A DNA stretch of 44,595 nt from Paramecium tetraurelia (lineage: Eukaryota; Ciliophora; Oligohymenophorea; Peniculida; Parameciidae), in NCBI RefSeq assembly GCF_000165425.1, contig NW_001799031.1:143946-188540 (forward strand), written 5' to 3'. Shown here one piece after another: positions 22,461 through 33,939 of the stretch; the first letter of the stretch is position 1, and each line of letters begins with the position of its first letter. A program made the position numbers and the translations under genes. The notes beneath the pieces are model-generated. The model saw only the letters and a program-made list of their open reading frames with translations. It had not been told where the DNA came from and made no database searches.

Positions 22461-24304
22461 ATGGACTCATTTCTACACACTATTTAGAGTATATAAAACA
22501 TACTCAATGCACAAACAGACATTAAACACATCAAAAACGCCCTCAAATGCTTGACAGATGATTACAAATTGCAACTCAAAATTAACTCTCTTCTCGTACA
22601 ATCCCTTATCTCATTCATAGTTACTCATCCATCTAAGCCAATAAGATAAAATCAGAAACGCCTTGAATAAAGATCAATTGCTCTATGACTTCATTCTCAA
22701 AACCTGTCAGAACCAATAGAATGCCCTTAATTAGATTTCTTTGGAATCTTTGAAATATTTTGGAACTGTTGCCTAGATCGACAAGTATCGAGAAGCCATC
22801 GACATTCTTATGAATGAAGGGATAGATTTACCAAATACGTATGTGTTTGCTAATTAGTTATTCGAATTGCAACGAAATCATCAAAATAGAGAAGTACTTA
22901 CATTACAGTCATTTTAACAAATAGTTTATGATCATCAAATAGATCTGTAAGGTCTAACTACTATAGTCTAATCCATATCTACTATTGAAGAAAAACACAT
23001 CTGCAGTATTATGATAACAATTATAATTCGTTAGTGCTTGATAGTTTTAAATCAACTACTTTTGTAGAGAGAATATCATCAATTGAGGACATACTTAAAA
23101 GTGATCAAAGTATTTTAACAAGTGAGCAATTGGAGTAATTAAAAACTATTTAATCCTTTGAACAATAATTCAATAAGTAAGTGAATAAGCAACAAAAAGA
23201 TAAATTCAAAAATTTCAATCAATTTCTAGAATGGATAGCAAAATAATTGAACATCAAGGTCTCCATAAAAGAGAACTAATTGCCTCCATAATAGAATTAA
23301 CAATAAAATTCAGTTCCCATTTTGGTTATAGAGAATTAGCCATCTGATAGAACTGCCAAAAGTGTGAGATCAACCATTGTTTCAGAGCCATAAAAGAATC
23401 CTTTTCATGAGGGCGAAAAAGCTTTGAGGCAACGAGTTCAATTCGAATTGGAAAAATTTAAGAGGAGATAATTACCGGATAAATAATATTCTGGACAGTT
23501 GGTTTAAGGATACTTGAACATCAATTAGGAAGATTAAAATTAATTAAAGAAGTTTAAGTTATCTAGTATAAAAAATAAATAAACGCTATTTGATTCTCCT
23601 GAGATCTAATTGGGAGTAATTAAGAAATTTATCTTAAAAGAAGAACTCAATTGCAACTTTTTAGAATTAACTTTTTATATAGGAAATAAGCGTTAAAAGA
23701 TCTTAGACAATTGTTCGATGGTTTTTGAGGAACCAAGAGGATTGCAATTTTGGGTACCCTAAAATAAAATGGATAGCCAAATCCTAGGTAGAAAGTAATG
23801 TAGAATGTCATGTTTGATAGCCTATTAATATAGTCTATTTGAGCCATTGAAAGGTAAATATAATAAATATGAGGTTAATTTTAATGGATTGAAGATGATA
23901 AGGTGTGCGAGGCTGTGTTTATGGTCCCTTGTTTATTGAGTCAATTCATGAATTTTTTGCCAATAGGAAGGAGGTATTTTAAATACATTTGGAAGGAGAA
24001 GAAATTGTTTTGTCATAGATCAGAGATATTTAAATTAAATGAGAAGGTTATTAAGAGTGTGTTGGATTTTAAGAGGTATATTCCGAATTTGTGCTACTTG
24101 GTTGATTTGAAAGATTTTTTGGATGATGGAAAACCGTAATTGAAGGATTTGAAATTGGGAGGAGAATTCACTTTATAAGATATACGAGTTAGATACTGGA
24201 TAAAAATAATAATTAGATAGAATTTGGATGTGGTAGTGAAGGTGATAGGAATGAGTGATGCCATTCAAATAGTGAAATGTTTGGTGTTCATTTTGAAGGC
24301 ATGA
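22461..24304 (+). CDS. uncharacterised protein, possible adaptin appendage-like C terminus
   Basis: About 581 residues if introns of 25 nt (after the 5' exon), 44 nt (about 22947-22990) and 29 nt are removed; that total keeps one frame to the TGA at 24304. The N-terminal half is helical, possibly HEAT-like; the middle (QQVNKQQKDKFKNFNQF and on) is polar and Gln-rich. The C terminus has beta-rich segments (NCNFLELTFYIGNKRQ, then CSMVFEEPRGLQFWVP) and a mixed module ending VKCLVFILKA. The layout recalls alpha-adaptin appendage domains, but similarity is weak and I give it as a guess only. The 44-nt intron is unusually long here and needs cDNA support. Confidence 0.5.
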
Positions 24305-24334
24305 AAGATAATTTAATATATATATATTTATAAT

Positions 24335-25797
24335 ATGTAATAAATTGGACACTCGATCTTATCAAAATGGTATATAAGTAATTCTATTGCTCCTTAGGTA
24401 CTCATCAAATTACTTTTATAGAGCACTGTTTCAATATGAAGTGAAAGAAGAGGGTTATATTATGGGAAAACTTATAGAGAGTAAGGAGGATATTCTGGAT
24501 GTGGTCATACATACCATTCGTTTTACTTATAGAGAAGGATTCCAAGCATATCAATGTCAGAACAGCACTTTGACAACGGATTCTGGATGGGGATGTGTAA
24601 TTCGAGTAGGATAAATGATGATGGCAGAACTCTTAAAAAGGCATTTGAAGTGTTTCTATAATGTGAATTTGTTCTAGTTTCCTCCGCTAATGTAGGAGGT
24701 CTTGCAGTTATTCAAAGATGATGATGAAATGGAGAGTTTAAAGGTATAGGGGAAACCATCAAAGTATGGGTTTTCGATCTAGAAGATAATGAGAATAGCA
24801 TATGAAGAATGGGGCAAGAAACCTGGAGAATGGTATAGTCCAAATCAGATAGTCCAGGCTATTTATAAAATTCTATCAGACAATAATATAATTTGTAAGT
24901 TTATAATTTAAGAGAAAAGATAGTTGCGGTTTGAGTCTTTTGCCCTTCTATGAGAGCCAAATAGATCTAAAGGTTATTTTATAAGAGATGTGTGTGATGG
25001 AAAATTGCATTTGTGAATAGAGAGTGTTTTTCATTGAGAAATTCTTACAGGATTTGGTGAGACTGGAGATTAATAAGGAGGAAGTAATTTAGGTTATACA
25101 TGGGAATGATTCAATTAGTGATGTGTATTACGAGGATCTATCGTAATAGAATAAGCAGGAGATTGGAATGTTGTTAAAAAAATATGTTTGTTAGAAATGT
25201 TTTGTACCAATCAGAGCAGTGGCAATTTGTTTATTAAGTAGAATTGGATGTGATGAACCTAATCCAGATTACATTTAAGCCATTAGACAATTTATGAAGA
25301 AGAAATATTTTGCTGGATTATTAGGAGGTAGACCTAGGGAAGCTAATTTCATTGTAGGTTTTGTGGATGACAAATTCGTTGTATTGGATCCCCATTTAGT
25401 ATAATAAGCCAATATGAATCCTGAAGAATATGTTAAATCGTGTTTTCCAGGTGAAGCTCTCTTTATGAGTGACAAAGAAATTGATTGTTCTCTTGGATTG
25501 GTGTTCTATTTGAAAAATGAAGAGGATTTGATTGAATTAATCTATGATATTTAAGCTCATCAACAAATCAACTTCTTTAGCTTTGCAACAATACAAAATT
25601 GGACGTACTCTAAGATTCAGAAAGAAGTAGAACTTGAGAAAATTAAAGAGATGCAAAATTTCTTAAATGAATTTCTGGTTTAATAATAATAATAAATTCT
25701 GAATCTGGATGTCTCAGCTAATCTAGAGGGTTATGAAATTGGTTCCTCCTAATAGACACTTGTAAATGATATAGAATATAGTTATGAATAAATCTGA
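24335..25797 (+). CDS. ATG4: autophagy cysteine protease ATG4
   Basis: Peptidase C54 of about 469 residues with introns of 28 and 25 nt. ATG4 cleaves the C terminus of ATG8 and also delipidates it from membranes. The active-site Cys lies in LTTDSGWGCVIRVGQMMMAE and the catalytic Asp-His pair in VVLDPHLVQQ; GGRPREANFIVGF precedes it, all in canonical order. The Asn/Gln-rich C-terminal extension ends DIEYSYEQI, in which YEQI after acidic residues resembles an ATG8-interacting (LIR) motif like that at the end of human ATG4B. The gene begins 30 bp after the preceding stop codon. Confidence 0.92.
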
Positions 25798-25862
25798 GAT
25801 ATTTAAATATATCCAGTTGTTTTTGATGATATTAAGATTATTATTACTATTAATATTATAAT

Positions 25863-27114
25863 TCATTATTTATAATTGTTTAAAATGTTTGTCAAGAAGG
25901 ACAACAAGATCAATGAGAATTCTATCGATTAGATTAACTTCTTATTTCCCAAAAATACGAACACTGCATATTGAGACAAGACAGCCAAAGTCAATGCTAT
26001 AAATGCAATTGGAATGTTATCAACCACATTATCATATGTTGTCTATAAGATGATCACATTGAAACTCAAAATGAAGCCAAACAATATGAATTACAATGAT
26101 AAACAAAGTAATTTCAATATCAGATGCCCATACACAACTCCCAAAAGATTCAACGCTATCATCATACCTATCTAACATAAAGAAACTATTATGTTTATTT
26201 TGTATGGTTGGCTTATTAAAGTAGGCAAAAAGGCTCCTATTGTTGTGGCTACGCCCATCACGCAATAAGTAATGAAAATATACTCACCTTAATAATTGAT
26301 GTAATTAAGACTCCCTATAGCTGGAGTGAATAACATTATAAATTGGTACATTATCATATAAAAATGTTCATCCTTGTACATTCTCTTCTCTTATACTAAA
26401 AAAGTGTTGTGGATCACATTCCTTGAATTCATGGCTCCTCTCAAATTTTCCTTTGAATCGAATTCCTCCTCAACAGTTGAGTATCTTGGAAACCACAAAT
26501 ATGTTCCCACTCCTCCTAAAATGAAAATCAACATTGCGTAAATCAAGCAACCTCTTTTGTAATGTATATCCTCAGAATCTGATAGATCTCCAATCTTTGG
26601 GTTTATTAACAATTGAAGCACCAATCCAAATATCAACCACCCGAATGAAATCCCTCCCAAAAACTAACAGATGCATTTATCTCTATGTGGATTATTACAC
26701 CATACCGAAATTAAGTGGATTTTCATTCAACATTGAATCCATAGGATCCAACAATACCAATCCTAACAAAAAAACATAGATATTTGGTAAGATATTCAAA
26801 ATTAGAGGAATGTCTTTTATGAATCCAAAAAGAAACAAACTAAAAGAATAGATCACTATTTATAAGAGGAGTACAACCATCTTCACCTTCCGATTAAAAT
26901 ATTTATTCAAGTACAACTATTCAAATACTTTTTAATTTTTATACTCTTGCAAGCATCCCTAAATTCAATTCAACTATTAAGAGGAAGGATTCTACTTTTT
27001 ATAAGTGGGTTTCCTCTTTATTCTCACCTAATTCATTAAGAGCATAGGTTTTGAGAATTGTCCAATCTATTGTTATTACGATGACATCATACTTAACGTA
27101 GATCCCATTATCAT
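25863..27114 (-). CDS. major-facilitator-type membrane transporter
   Basis: About 390 residues, with introns of 26, 28 and 25 nt that keep frame throughout. The spliced N terminus starts MIMGSTLNWTILKTYALNEL. At least ten hydrophobic helices are visible, including LLGLVLLDPMDSMLNENPLN, FLGGISFGWLIFGLVLQLLI and a C-terminal set ending LILLSFLTNILNNYKQ. The two hydrophobic halves flank a charged loop near residue 190 (STVEEEFDSKENLR), as in MFS transporters. No subfamily motif allowed a substrate call. The third intron ends in tandem AGAG, so two acceptors 2 nt apart exist and only the distal one keeps frame. Confidence 0.65.
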
Positions 27115-27165
27115 TTCTATGATAAAAGTGCCAATAATTTACATAAATAATATAATATTAAATAA

Positions 27166-27655
27166 TCATTATAGCATTTTATTGTTTTAATATTGTTACA
27201 ACAAACTCCATAATTTTTCCTTAGATACTGAGTCTTATTCATCACTGCCACTATAAGTGATCATTATTTCTATATCTCTCTCAGATAATTGCAATCCTAA
27301 AATCATGTGTTTCATTTAATTTACCCCAAAATTCACTTTGCTTCTTTAATTCATCTTTGCTTATCTTTCCAGAATTGGTGGTGTCCATGATTTAGAAAAT
27401 CATTTCGAAATTTTCATAGAGATTGTAGTTGAAATTAAATTATTCTGTAAATTGATTTAGGTCGAGCTAATTCCCTCTTAGATTTTCTAGTTTCTTTACA
27501 AGCAATTCACAATTCCTATCGAGTCCTGTGGTTTATAGAATTTCTAAGAATTCGCTCACATTCAATAGGTTGGTTTCTGGCGATTTGAATTCATTGAATA
27601 TTTCCATGATTTCTTATTGCTACTTCTGTAACATGGGTTTGTCTCCTTAATTCAT
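27166..27655 (-). CDS. EF-hand calcium-binding protein
   Basis: 153 residues with one 28-nt intron. One canonical EF-hand loop is seen, DTTNSGKISKDE, with Asp at position 1, Gly at 6, Ile at 8 and Glu at 12, preceded by MIFQIM. The other three positions expected in a calmodulin/centrin-like four-hand protein (around SPETNLLNVSEF, LENLRGNQLDLNQF and SGSDEQDSVSKEK) have lost most Ca2+ ligands. It is therefore a degenerate calmodulin-superfamily member, probably binding one Ca2+. It ends 51 bp before the start of the MFS gene on the same strand. Confidence 0.75.
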
Positions 27656-27763
27656 TTATTTTAATAATTATTTAATTATATTAATTATGAGTAAATTTAA
27701 GTAATTCAGAGTTGCTTCATCAATGTCTCCCCATAAATACGTTTTTAAATTATAAATAAATAA

Positions 27764-28815
27764 ATGAAATATTATAAGCAAGGTCAATTGCTTTGTTACA
27801 TCGGAACATGGATGCCTTTTGTTATATTAGTCACAATATTTCTATTCTTCTACGGAGTGTATATGTAGGTATATGATGCCTATTAATGTTCAAGACCTAC
27901 TTGTTGCCCAGAATAAGATCGGAGTACATTGAAAAACCAGTGGTAGAAATAAACACTTACTTGATTCAATTAGTACACATCAATGACTATGTCTTCAGTA
28001 ATTCAACTGTGGTAATTACAGTATTATTGCATACAATACTTGTTCTCTTTTTAATTACATTAATAAGAGTAGTAACAACATTGCCTGGGAAAGTACCTAA
28101 GGAATGGCTGAACAGAGTGGAGGGAGAGATTAACAAGATGATTGAGAATGAGGAGAACATGATCAATTTTCACAAGAAAAGGATCATAGACATCAACATC
28201 CTTCTCTTCAGAAATAGATGATGAACAACGATTGTAATTGAATTCAAAAGCAAGGTTGGAATTGATAGATAAGTCTGGACATCGGTTCTGTAAGAATTGC
28301 TAGGCATTCAAACCGAAACGTTGTCATCATTGTCGTCAATGCAAGACATGCTGGTTGAAAATGGATCATCATTGTCAATGGCTTAACAATTGCATAGGTT
28401 ACAATAATTATAAAATGTTCATCAATTTGCTTGGTTATTCATGTATAAGATACATTATATCTAGGGTTGCTTATAAGTTTTATAATGCTAACTTACAGTC
28501 GTTGCTATTATGACACTCTATATTCATATTCATCTGATAGTAAACTATTCCTGGTTTCCTTCACTTTTTTGTATTGTTGTTTCTTATGGATACTTTTAAC
28601 GGCCTTCACGTTTTTCCACTTATGGTACTCTAATTCATTATAATGAGATCAATAGGGCTATCAAATCCAACATCACAACCCTTGAATATTGCGAGAATAA
28701 ACCCAGACAACCAGTTCAGAAGAGTGCTTTAGAGAATATTGTTGAAGTGTTTGGCATCAATCCTTTAATTTGGTTCTTACCAATTTAACCAAATACGAAA
28801 CCAATATTGGATTGA
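27764..28815 (+). CDS. DHHC palmitoyltransferase with a one-base frame break
   Basis: Protein S-acyltransferase. Two N-terminal membrane helices, then a Cys-rich domain [18 protein letters not shown] with active site [18 protein letters not shown], two further helices, the TTxE motif (NITTLEYCE) and [12 protein letters not shown] near the end, all in canonical order. Introns of 26, 31 and 31 nt are supported. The upstream part (to about 28220, LLFRNR then TGA) and the DHHC part are in different frames: after splicing one extra base remains, and no GT-AG pair can bridge the shift. Ignoring one A of the AAAA run at about 28177-28180 would link the frames. Sequencing error, pseudogene or frameshift cannot be separated here. 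Confidence 0.82.
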
Positions 28816-28863
28816 AAAAAAGATAAATAAATTTACATAATCATATAATTATATTTTTACAAA

Positions 28864-29483
28864 ATGGAAAAAATAGATATATTAGTTAAAGTGGTAATCA
28901 TTGGAGATACAACAGTGGGAAAGACAAACATTATGACGCAATATTGTGATACTAATTTTAAAATGAACTCTCTTCCTACAATCGGAGCTGATTCCAGAGT
29001 AAAGATGATTTAAATGAATGAAAGAGAAACTATAAAAATGATGATATGGGATACGTGTGGTCAAGAGCGTTTCAAATCCATTACAAAAAATACATTTAAA
29101 GGTGCATAGGGATTTGTGTTGGTGTATGATATTAACATCAAAAAGCACTTTTGAACATGTGGAAGGTTGGCTAGAAGTAAAACTTAATTTAATCTAAGTC
29201 AATTAAAGACAACATTGATACAAATACAGTTTCGATTGTTTTGGTTGGCAATAAGTCTGATCTAGATGAATTGAGGCAGGTTTCAAGAGATCAAGGACAG
29301 ACTTTGGCCAATAAACATAATCTCAACTTTTTTGAAACTTCAGCCAAGTTGGGAATTAATTTGAGTGAGGTTTTCATTTCACTTGCTAGAAATATCAGGA
29401 AAATCATAAACTCAGCAAATAAAGACACCGAGATGTTAACTACAGATAAAACTAAAGCTTAAAAGAAGAAAGGGTGTTGCTGA
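28864..29483 (+). CDS. Rab-family small GTPase with a one-base frame break
   Basis: Small GTPase of the Rab family, about 198 residues. P-loop GDTTVGKT, switch II WDTCGQERF, NKSD and ETSAK are all present, and the C terminus KKKGCC is a prenylation signal. A 22-nt intron (GTAAAACT...TAAG) is clear. Before it, the conserved VYDI segment and FEHVEGW lie in different frames; the sequence has AAAAA at about 29139-29143 where four As would restore the frame. A 22-nt GT-AG stretch (GTATGA...AAAAG) would also restore it but would delete the conserved YDINIKS. Switch II has Cys in place of the usual Ala (DTCGQ). Confidence 0.85.
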
Positions 29484-29507
29484 TATTCAATATACTAAAT
29501 TAATTAA

Positions 29508-29969
29508 TCATTATGAAAGAATATTTTCTCTGCAAGTAGGACATTCTGGTTTTCTCAAAATCCATTCTTTTATGCAATCGTTGTGGAAATAATGATTGCA
29601 TTATAGAATTTTAATTAAGATTTTCTCGTTTATCTCTAACAAACAAATTGAGCATACTCTACTTTGCTTATAATATATTTACTCTGACTCAGTAATTTCA
29701 TCCACTCCAATCAGAATAGGAATGTCATCAAACAAATTCTTTGGTGTCTACTCTTTCAACACTTTTAAGTTTGTAGGTTTCAGTTAGGGGAATTGCAATA
29801 AATTTAGGTACATGAAATTCTTTGTAAGGAAAGATTTTTTCAAAGACTCTATGTAATTGTTTCCCCAAAAGTATAGAGATTGTTGACTTATTGGCTTATG
29901 AATCTTTTTTTTAATTTCACAGACTTTGTCTTATGAACTGTTGGATAACTATTATTTTTTTTGATTCAT
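29508..29969 (-). CDS. RING-H2 finger protein
   Basis: 153 residues, uninterrupted. A C-terminal RING-H2 (CSICLLEI, then CNHYFHNDCIKEWI and CPTCRENI) is complete, with His at the fourth and fifth ligand positions. This class acts as E3 ubiquitin ligase. The N-terminal 95 residues are basic and polar with no membrane segment. The stop lies 24 bp from the stop of the convergent Rab gene. Confidence 0.85.
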
Positions 29970-30064
29970 TTGAAAATTTATTTTCTCACATTTTTTTACT
30001 AGAATTTGATATAAATAAAATATAAAACCTTAAATTCATTACCAAACTTTTTAATACAATTTAA

Positions 30065-30564
30065 TCACAATAATAATTATAATTCACTAGACAAATCAAG
30101 AATTTATGATAAGTATTAAATTTTCTAATTGTCCATGTATTTCAAAGACTGCTGTCTATGTTACTGCAATTCGCTACTTAGCTGTTCAATTATCTTATCC
30201 CTATTTCGCAATAAATTCTGACAATTCTATATGTCTTGAGCATATTGATTCTTTAATTTGGCCACTTCCTACTCCTTCTCCAATTACAAAGCATTCAAAT
30301 ACTCCTTCTAATATTGTTTTTCTGCTTCCAAATCCTTCTAACTCTACTCAGTCTTCACCTTATTTGCTCCTTAACTTTACTAACTATATTGCAATATCTC
30401 TTAATCCTTCTTGCTCACCTCCTTTGTCAACAATTACAACTTTGTATTTAAGTAATTGATCTGATCTCATTACTCAATATTATTACTTTCTATTCATACA
30501 CCTATTACATCAATTGAATCTCAGCCTACTTCAACTCCTCCAAACGTGCAATCTCTGAGTTCAT
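30065..30564 (-). CDS. coiled-coil protein, about 157 residues
   Basis: Starts MNSEIARLEELKQAEIQLMQ and after one 26-nt intron continues as an uninterrupted Gln/Lys/Glu-rich coiled coil to SSELQLLL and TGA. No domain is recognised. The open frame extends upstream to an ATG at 30714, but that would overlap the conserved end of the CWF19-like gene by 40 nt, so I prefer the start at 30564. Confidence 0.65.
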
Positions 30565-30674
30565 CCTATCGTTATTTAAATTAAATTATATTTTTGAAAT
30601 CCTTACTATTTTTCCCTTTTGATCATCCAACACGAAAAAACAATTCAATATAAATTAAATATTCCTATTAATAC

Positions 30675-31658
30675 TCACTATTTTAACATCCTCGTCCAAT
30701 CGTATGATTTCCATATTAATTAAAATGCGTCATTCTCTTATTTGGCTTCCTACTCAGTTCTTGGCTTCGGACTCAAAACATTTGATTTCTCGACACTCAG
30801 AATCGATGCCAATATCTCTCTAGCAAAATTCGATGAAAAATTATTCTCATTCTCAATCACATGAGCATATCCCAATTTTAAACTGAAATCTACATAAAAA
30901 TATGCAAATCCTTTTGGAATCTATTTCCTTATGCCTCCCTTATTCTTTTGAATTTCAATGATCTTTTTGTGAGTAGCCCAGAATCCATCTAATTCATCCA
31001 TCCCTTGTTTGAAATATAAATTTAAATTAGCCTCCTTGCTAATCTTATATGGTATAGCAACACATTCAATAATTGCATGAGGGACATATTTAAACTTGAA
31101 AGCATTCTCATAAAATATGCACTCCAAGTTTGCCTTATCAAATGCTCCAACCAAACATTTTTAAAAGTTTCTGATCTCTTCATAAGTCTCATCTTCCACA
31201 TCTCTAATGCATTAAACATGTTCCATTGGCACTATCAACAAGTGAGTGTAAGCATTATAAAACCCTTTAAATAGCACAATTATGATTTACTTTATTTTGG
31301 CAACACTAGCATCACATTGTTGCTTTGACTTAGAATGTAATATTGACTTAATTTCTCATTGCTCAAACAAAACTCGCATTCAGAAATCGCCTTCTATTAT
31401 TATCTTTACTAAAACAGCATTTCGCCCTTCTTTTAATTTTCCTTGTTCTTTTCCTATTTAGTTTTTTGATGATCTGATTTTTGATCATCATCCTCTAAGT
31501 CATCAAATTGTAGTCCTTTCTCCTTAATTCTTTATTTGTGCAATTGATCATCCATAATTCTAACTTTCTCTATTAATCAACAATAAGTAATTACTCTATC
31601 TAACAGGTTCCTCAATTTCATCTTCATACACCTTACGTACTTTCACTCCTTTAAGCAT
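30675..31658 (-). CDS. CWF19-like protein (CwfJ C-terminal domains)
   Basis: About 310 residues with introns of 25 and 26 nt. After a short charged N terminus the CwfJ/CWF19 C-terminal domains are recognisable: ECEFCLSN, then YTHLLIVPMEH with the HIT-like HxLxVPxxH pattern, EIRNFQKCLVGAFDKA, the FYENAF strand and HAIIECVAIP; the second part gives GFAYFYVDF and ends FQLIWKSYDW. CWF19 proteins associate with late or post-splicing spliceosomes and lariat turnover. The protein is shorter than human CWF19L2, lacking the long N-terminal region. Confidence 0.82.
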
Positions 31659-32192
31659 TTATATTAAAATAAAAATAATATTGATATAGACAACCCAAGT
31701 TTCAATATTAAATACATACAATAAGTGTATGAAAATGTAGCTGATAAGATGATCAATATACTGTCTAAATATATTTGTCACTCTATCTAAAACTCATATT
31801 TAAAGACAATAAAGATTGATATGTAAAATTCATTATGATATTGTAAGGTTGGCTATAGGTTCGTGTGGTTATTTATAGAATGTAAATAACATATATTTGG
31901 AAAGTGCCTGCAGTTACAAGAAGATTAGACATGAGCAGTATATTATGTAAAGAGTATTTAAAATGTCTGAAAATGAGGAACCTCTTTACTAGTTACATTA
32001 ATTAATGCAAATTAAAAAGCTATTATTTATTGTTGTTTGAAAATGGGATAACCAAAGAAAAGTATTGTAGAACTTAGGAATTCAGTACTAGATCTTGAAT
32101 AATGTAATTGGGATTAATAATTATTAAAAATGATTTATTTTATAATCCAATTTTGTATGTTAGAAATAATAATATATATTATATAATTTTAT
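31659..32192. other. divergent intergenic region
   Basis: 534 bp between the start codons of the CWF19-like gene (-) and the MAPK (+), the longest gap outside the left edge. It is AT-rich except for a patch around 31850-31920. I see no tRNA, snRNA or ORF that I can support, and no promoter element. Confidence 0.5.
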
Positions 32193-33882
32193 ATGTAACC
32201 ATCATCAAAATAGCCACCTAAGGAGGATGAGTAATGCTCGGTGGAGGATCATATACTGAAGAAGTTTGAATTGCTGGAATTTAAGGGGAAGGGAGCATAC
32301 GGTGTGGTATGGAAGGCAATAGATCGTAAAACGAAATAAATTGTGGCACTAAAGAAAGTAAAGCTATTTATTTAATTCAGATTTTCGATGCTTTTCATAA
32401 TGTAACTGATTCTTAAAGAACATTCAGAGAGGTGATGTTTTTGGAGCAACTGAACAATCATGAAAACATAATTAAATTGACATCTGTCATAAAGGCAGAG
32501 AACAACAAAGATTTATATATGGTATTCGATTACATGGAGACAGATTTACATAAGGTAAGTATGTATGATTGAGAAGTAGGTCATACGAGCTAATATTCTT
32601 GAGCCTGTTCACAAGAGATACATCGTGTATCAAGTTTTAAAGGGTTTAAAATATCTGCATACTGGAGAATTGATACATCGAGATTTGAAGCCTTCGAATT
32701 TGCTGATCAATTCAGAATGTAAAGTGAAAGTAGCAGATTTTGGATTGGCAAGGAGTGTAGCAAAACCAGATGACAACACAAACCCAATTCTAACTGAATA
32801 TGTAGCTACTAGATGGTATAGAGCCCCTGAAATATTGTTGGGATCTCAATATTATTCAAAGGCAGTCGATATGTGGAGTCTAGGATGCATTGTGGGAGAG
32901 ATGATAGTTGGAAAAGCCATATTTCCTGGAACATCAACTATGAATTAGATTGAAAGGATAATCGAACTCTGTGATCGACCCAAACCTGAGGATATCGAAG
33001 CATTAAGAGCCCCATTAGCAGAACGAGTCTTGGATGATATAAAAACACAAAAGAGGAAGAGTTTTGCTTAGTATTTTTCTGCTGCCTCTGAAGATGCTAT
33101 AGATTTTCTCAGGTAAATTATACAATATTTATGAATCTCATAGAAAAACGCTGGTTTACAATCCCAATAAAAGAATGACGGTAGAGTAGGCATTTGAGCA
33201 TCGCTATGTCAAGGAATTTAAGAATTGTGAAGATGAAACTAAGAGAGGTATTGTCGTTAGTATTTTTGTAGACTCTCCTTTTGAAACATACATGGATGAC
33301 AATCGCAAATATTCGATAAAAGAGTACCAGAATTTTCTGTATAATCGCATAGTTTAAAAGAAGAGGAATGAACATAAATCATCATTGATGTTTAGAAACT
33401 AAAATAATGGGAGTGTCAATCTTAGCGTTGATAAATCCCCATCTCCAACTAAGAAGGATTCTTCTATAGTTAAGAAGGATTCAGAAACATCTAATATTGA
33501 TAATGATTTTCAACATCATGGTCATGGTCGTGCTCTTCATCAGAAGTCTTAGTCCTACTCTTAAGGGTAGTTTATGCAGAGGAAAAACACCTCACAGGAG
33601 GATACTTAGTTTTAGGTCTCGACTCACCAAAGTCCTACTTATAAGAAGCATCAATAGATGTTTCCGATTGTCGATTCCAGCAGTCCAATTAATAAAGGCA
33701 GTAGAAAGTCCTCCTTGGATAAAAAGTTACAAAGCACCATGACTTCTGCTCTCATGTAGGCTACTCTGTCTCAATAATAATTCTCAAGAAAAGGATCTTA
33801 AGGTTCTATATCTAAAACAACTGTTTTCAATAAATCCACCATTAACACACAATACAACTCCTTGTTTCAGAAAAAAAAGTGA
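32193..33882 (+). CDS. MAP kinase of the MAPK15 (ERK7/8) type
   Basis: About 536 residues with introns of 23, 25 and 31 nt. Kinase motifs are complete: [34 protein letters not shown] and a TEY activation motif in [14 protein letters not shown]. The insert [16 protein letters not shown] and the [16 protein letters not shown] hinge segment are typical of MAPK15/ERK7-8, as is the long C-terminal extension (about 180 residues, Ser/Gln/Lys-rich). MAPK15 members autophosphorylate their TEY motif and are linked to cilia and autophagy in other organisms; those roles are inferred here. Confidence 0.9.
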
Positions 33883-33939
33883 ACTTATTAAATATCTATA
33901 TACCAAATTTATTATCTTTCAAAGATCATTAATATAATA

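Noticed and set aside
29120..29150. Genuine intron removing the VYDI strand of the Rab
   Set aside because: It would delete a strand conserved in all Rabs; a one-base error or frame break is simpler, so it is noted only as an alternative.
30106..30459. Plus-strand open frame rich in Pro and Ser
   Set aside because: It is the antisense of the coiled-coil gene on the minus strand; the Ser/Pro content mirrors its Gln/Lys/Glu codons.
31845..31925. GC-richer patch resembling part of a tRNA (GGTTCGTG)
   Set aside because: No acceptor stem or anticodon arm can be folded around it.
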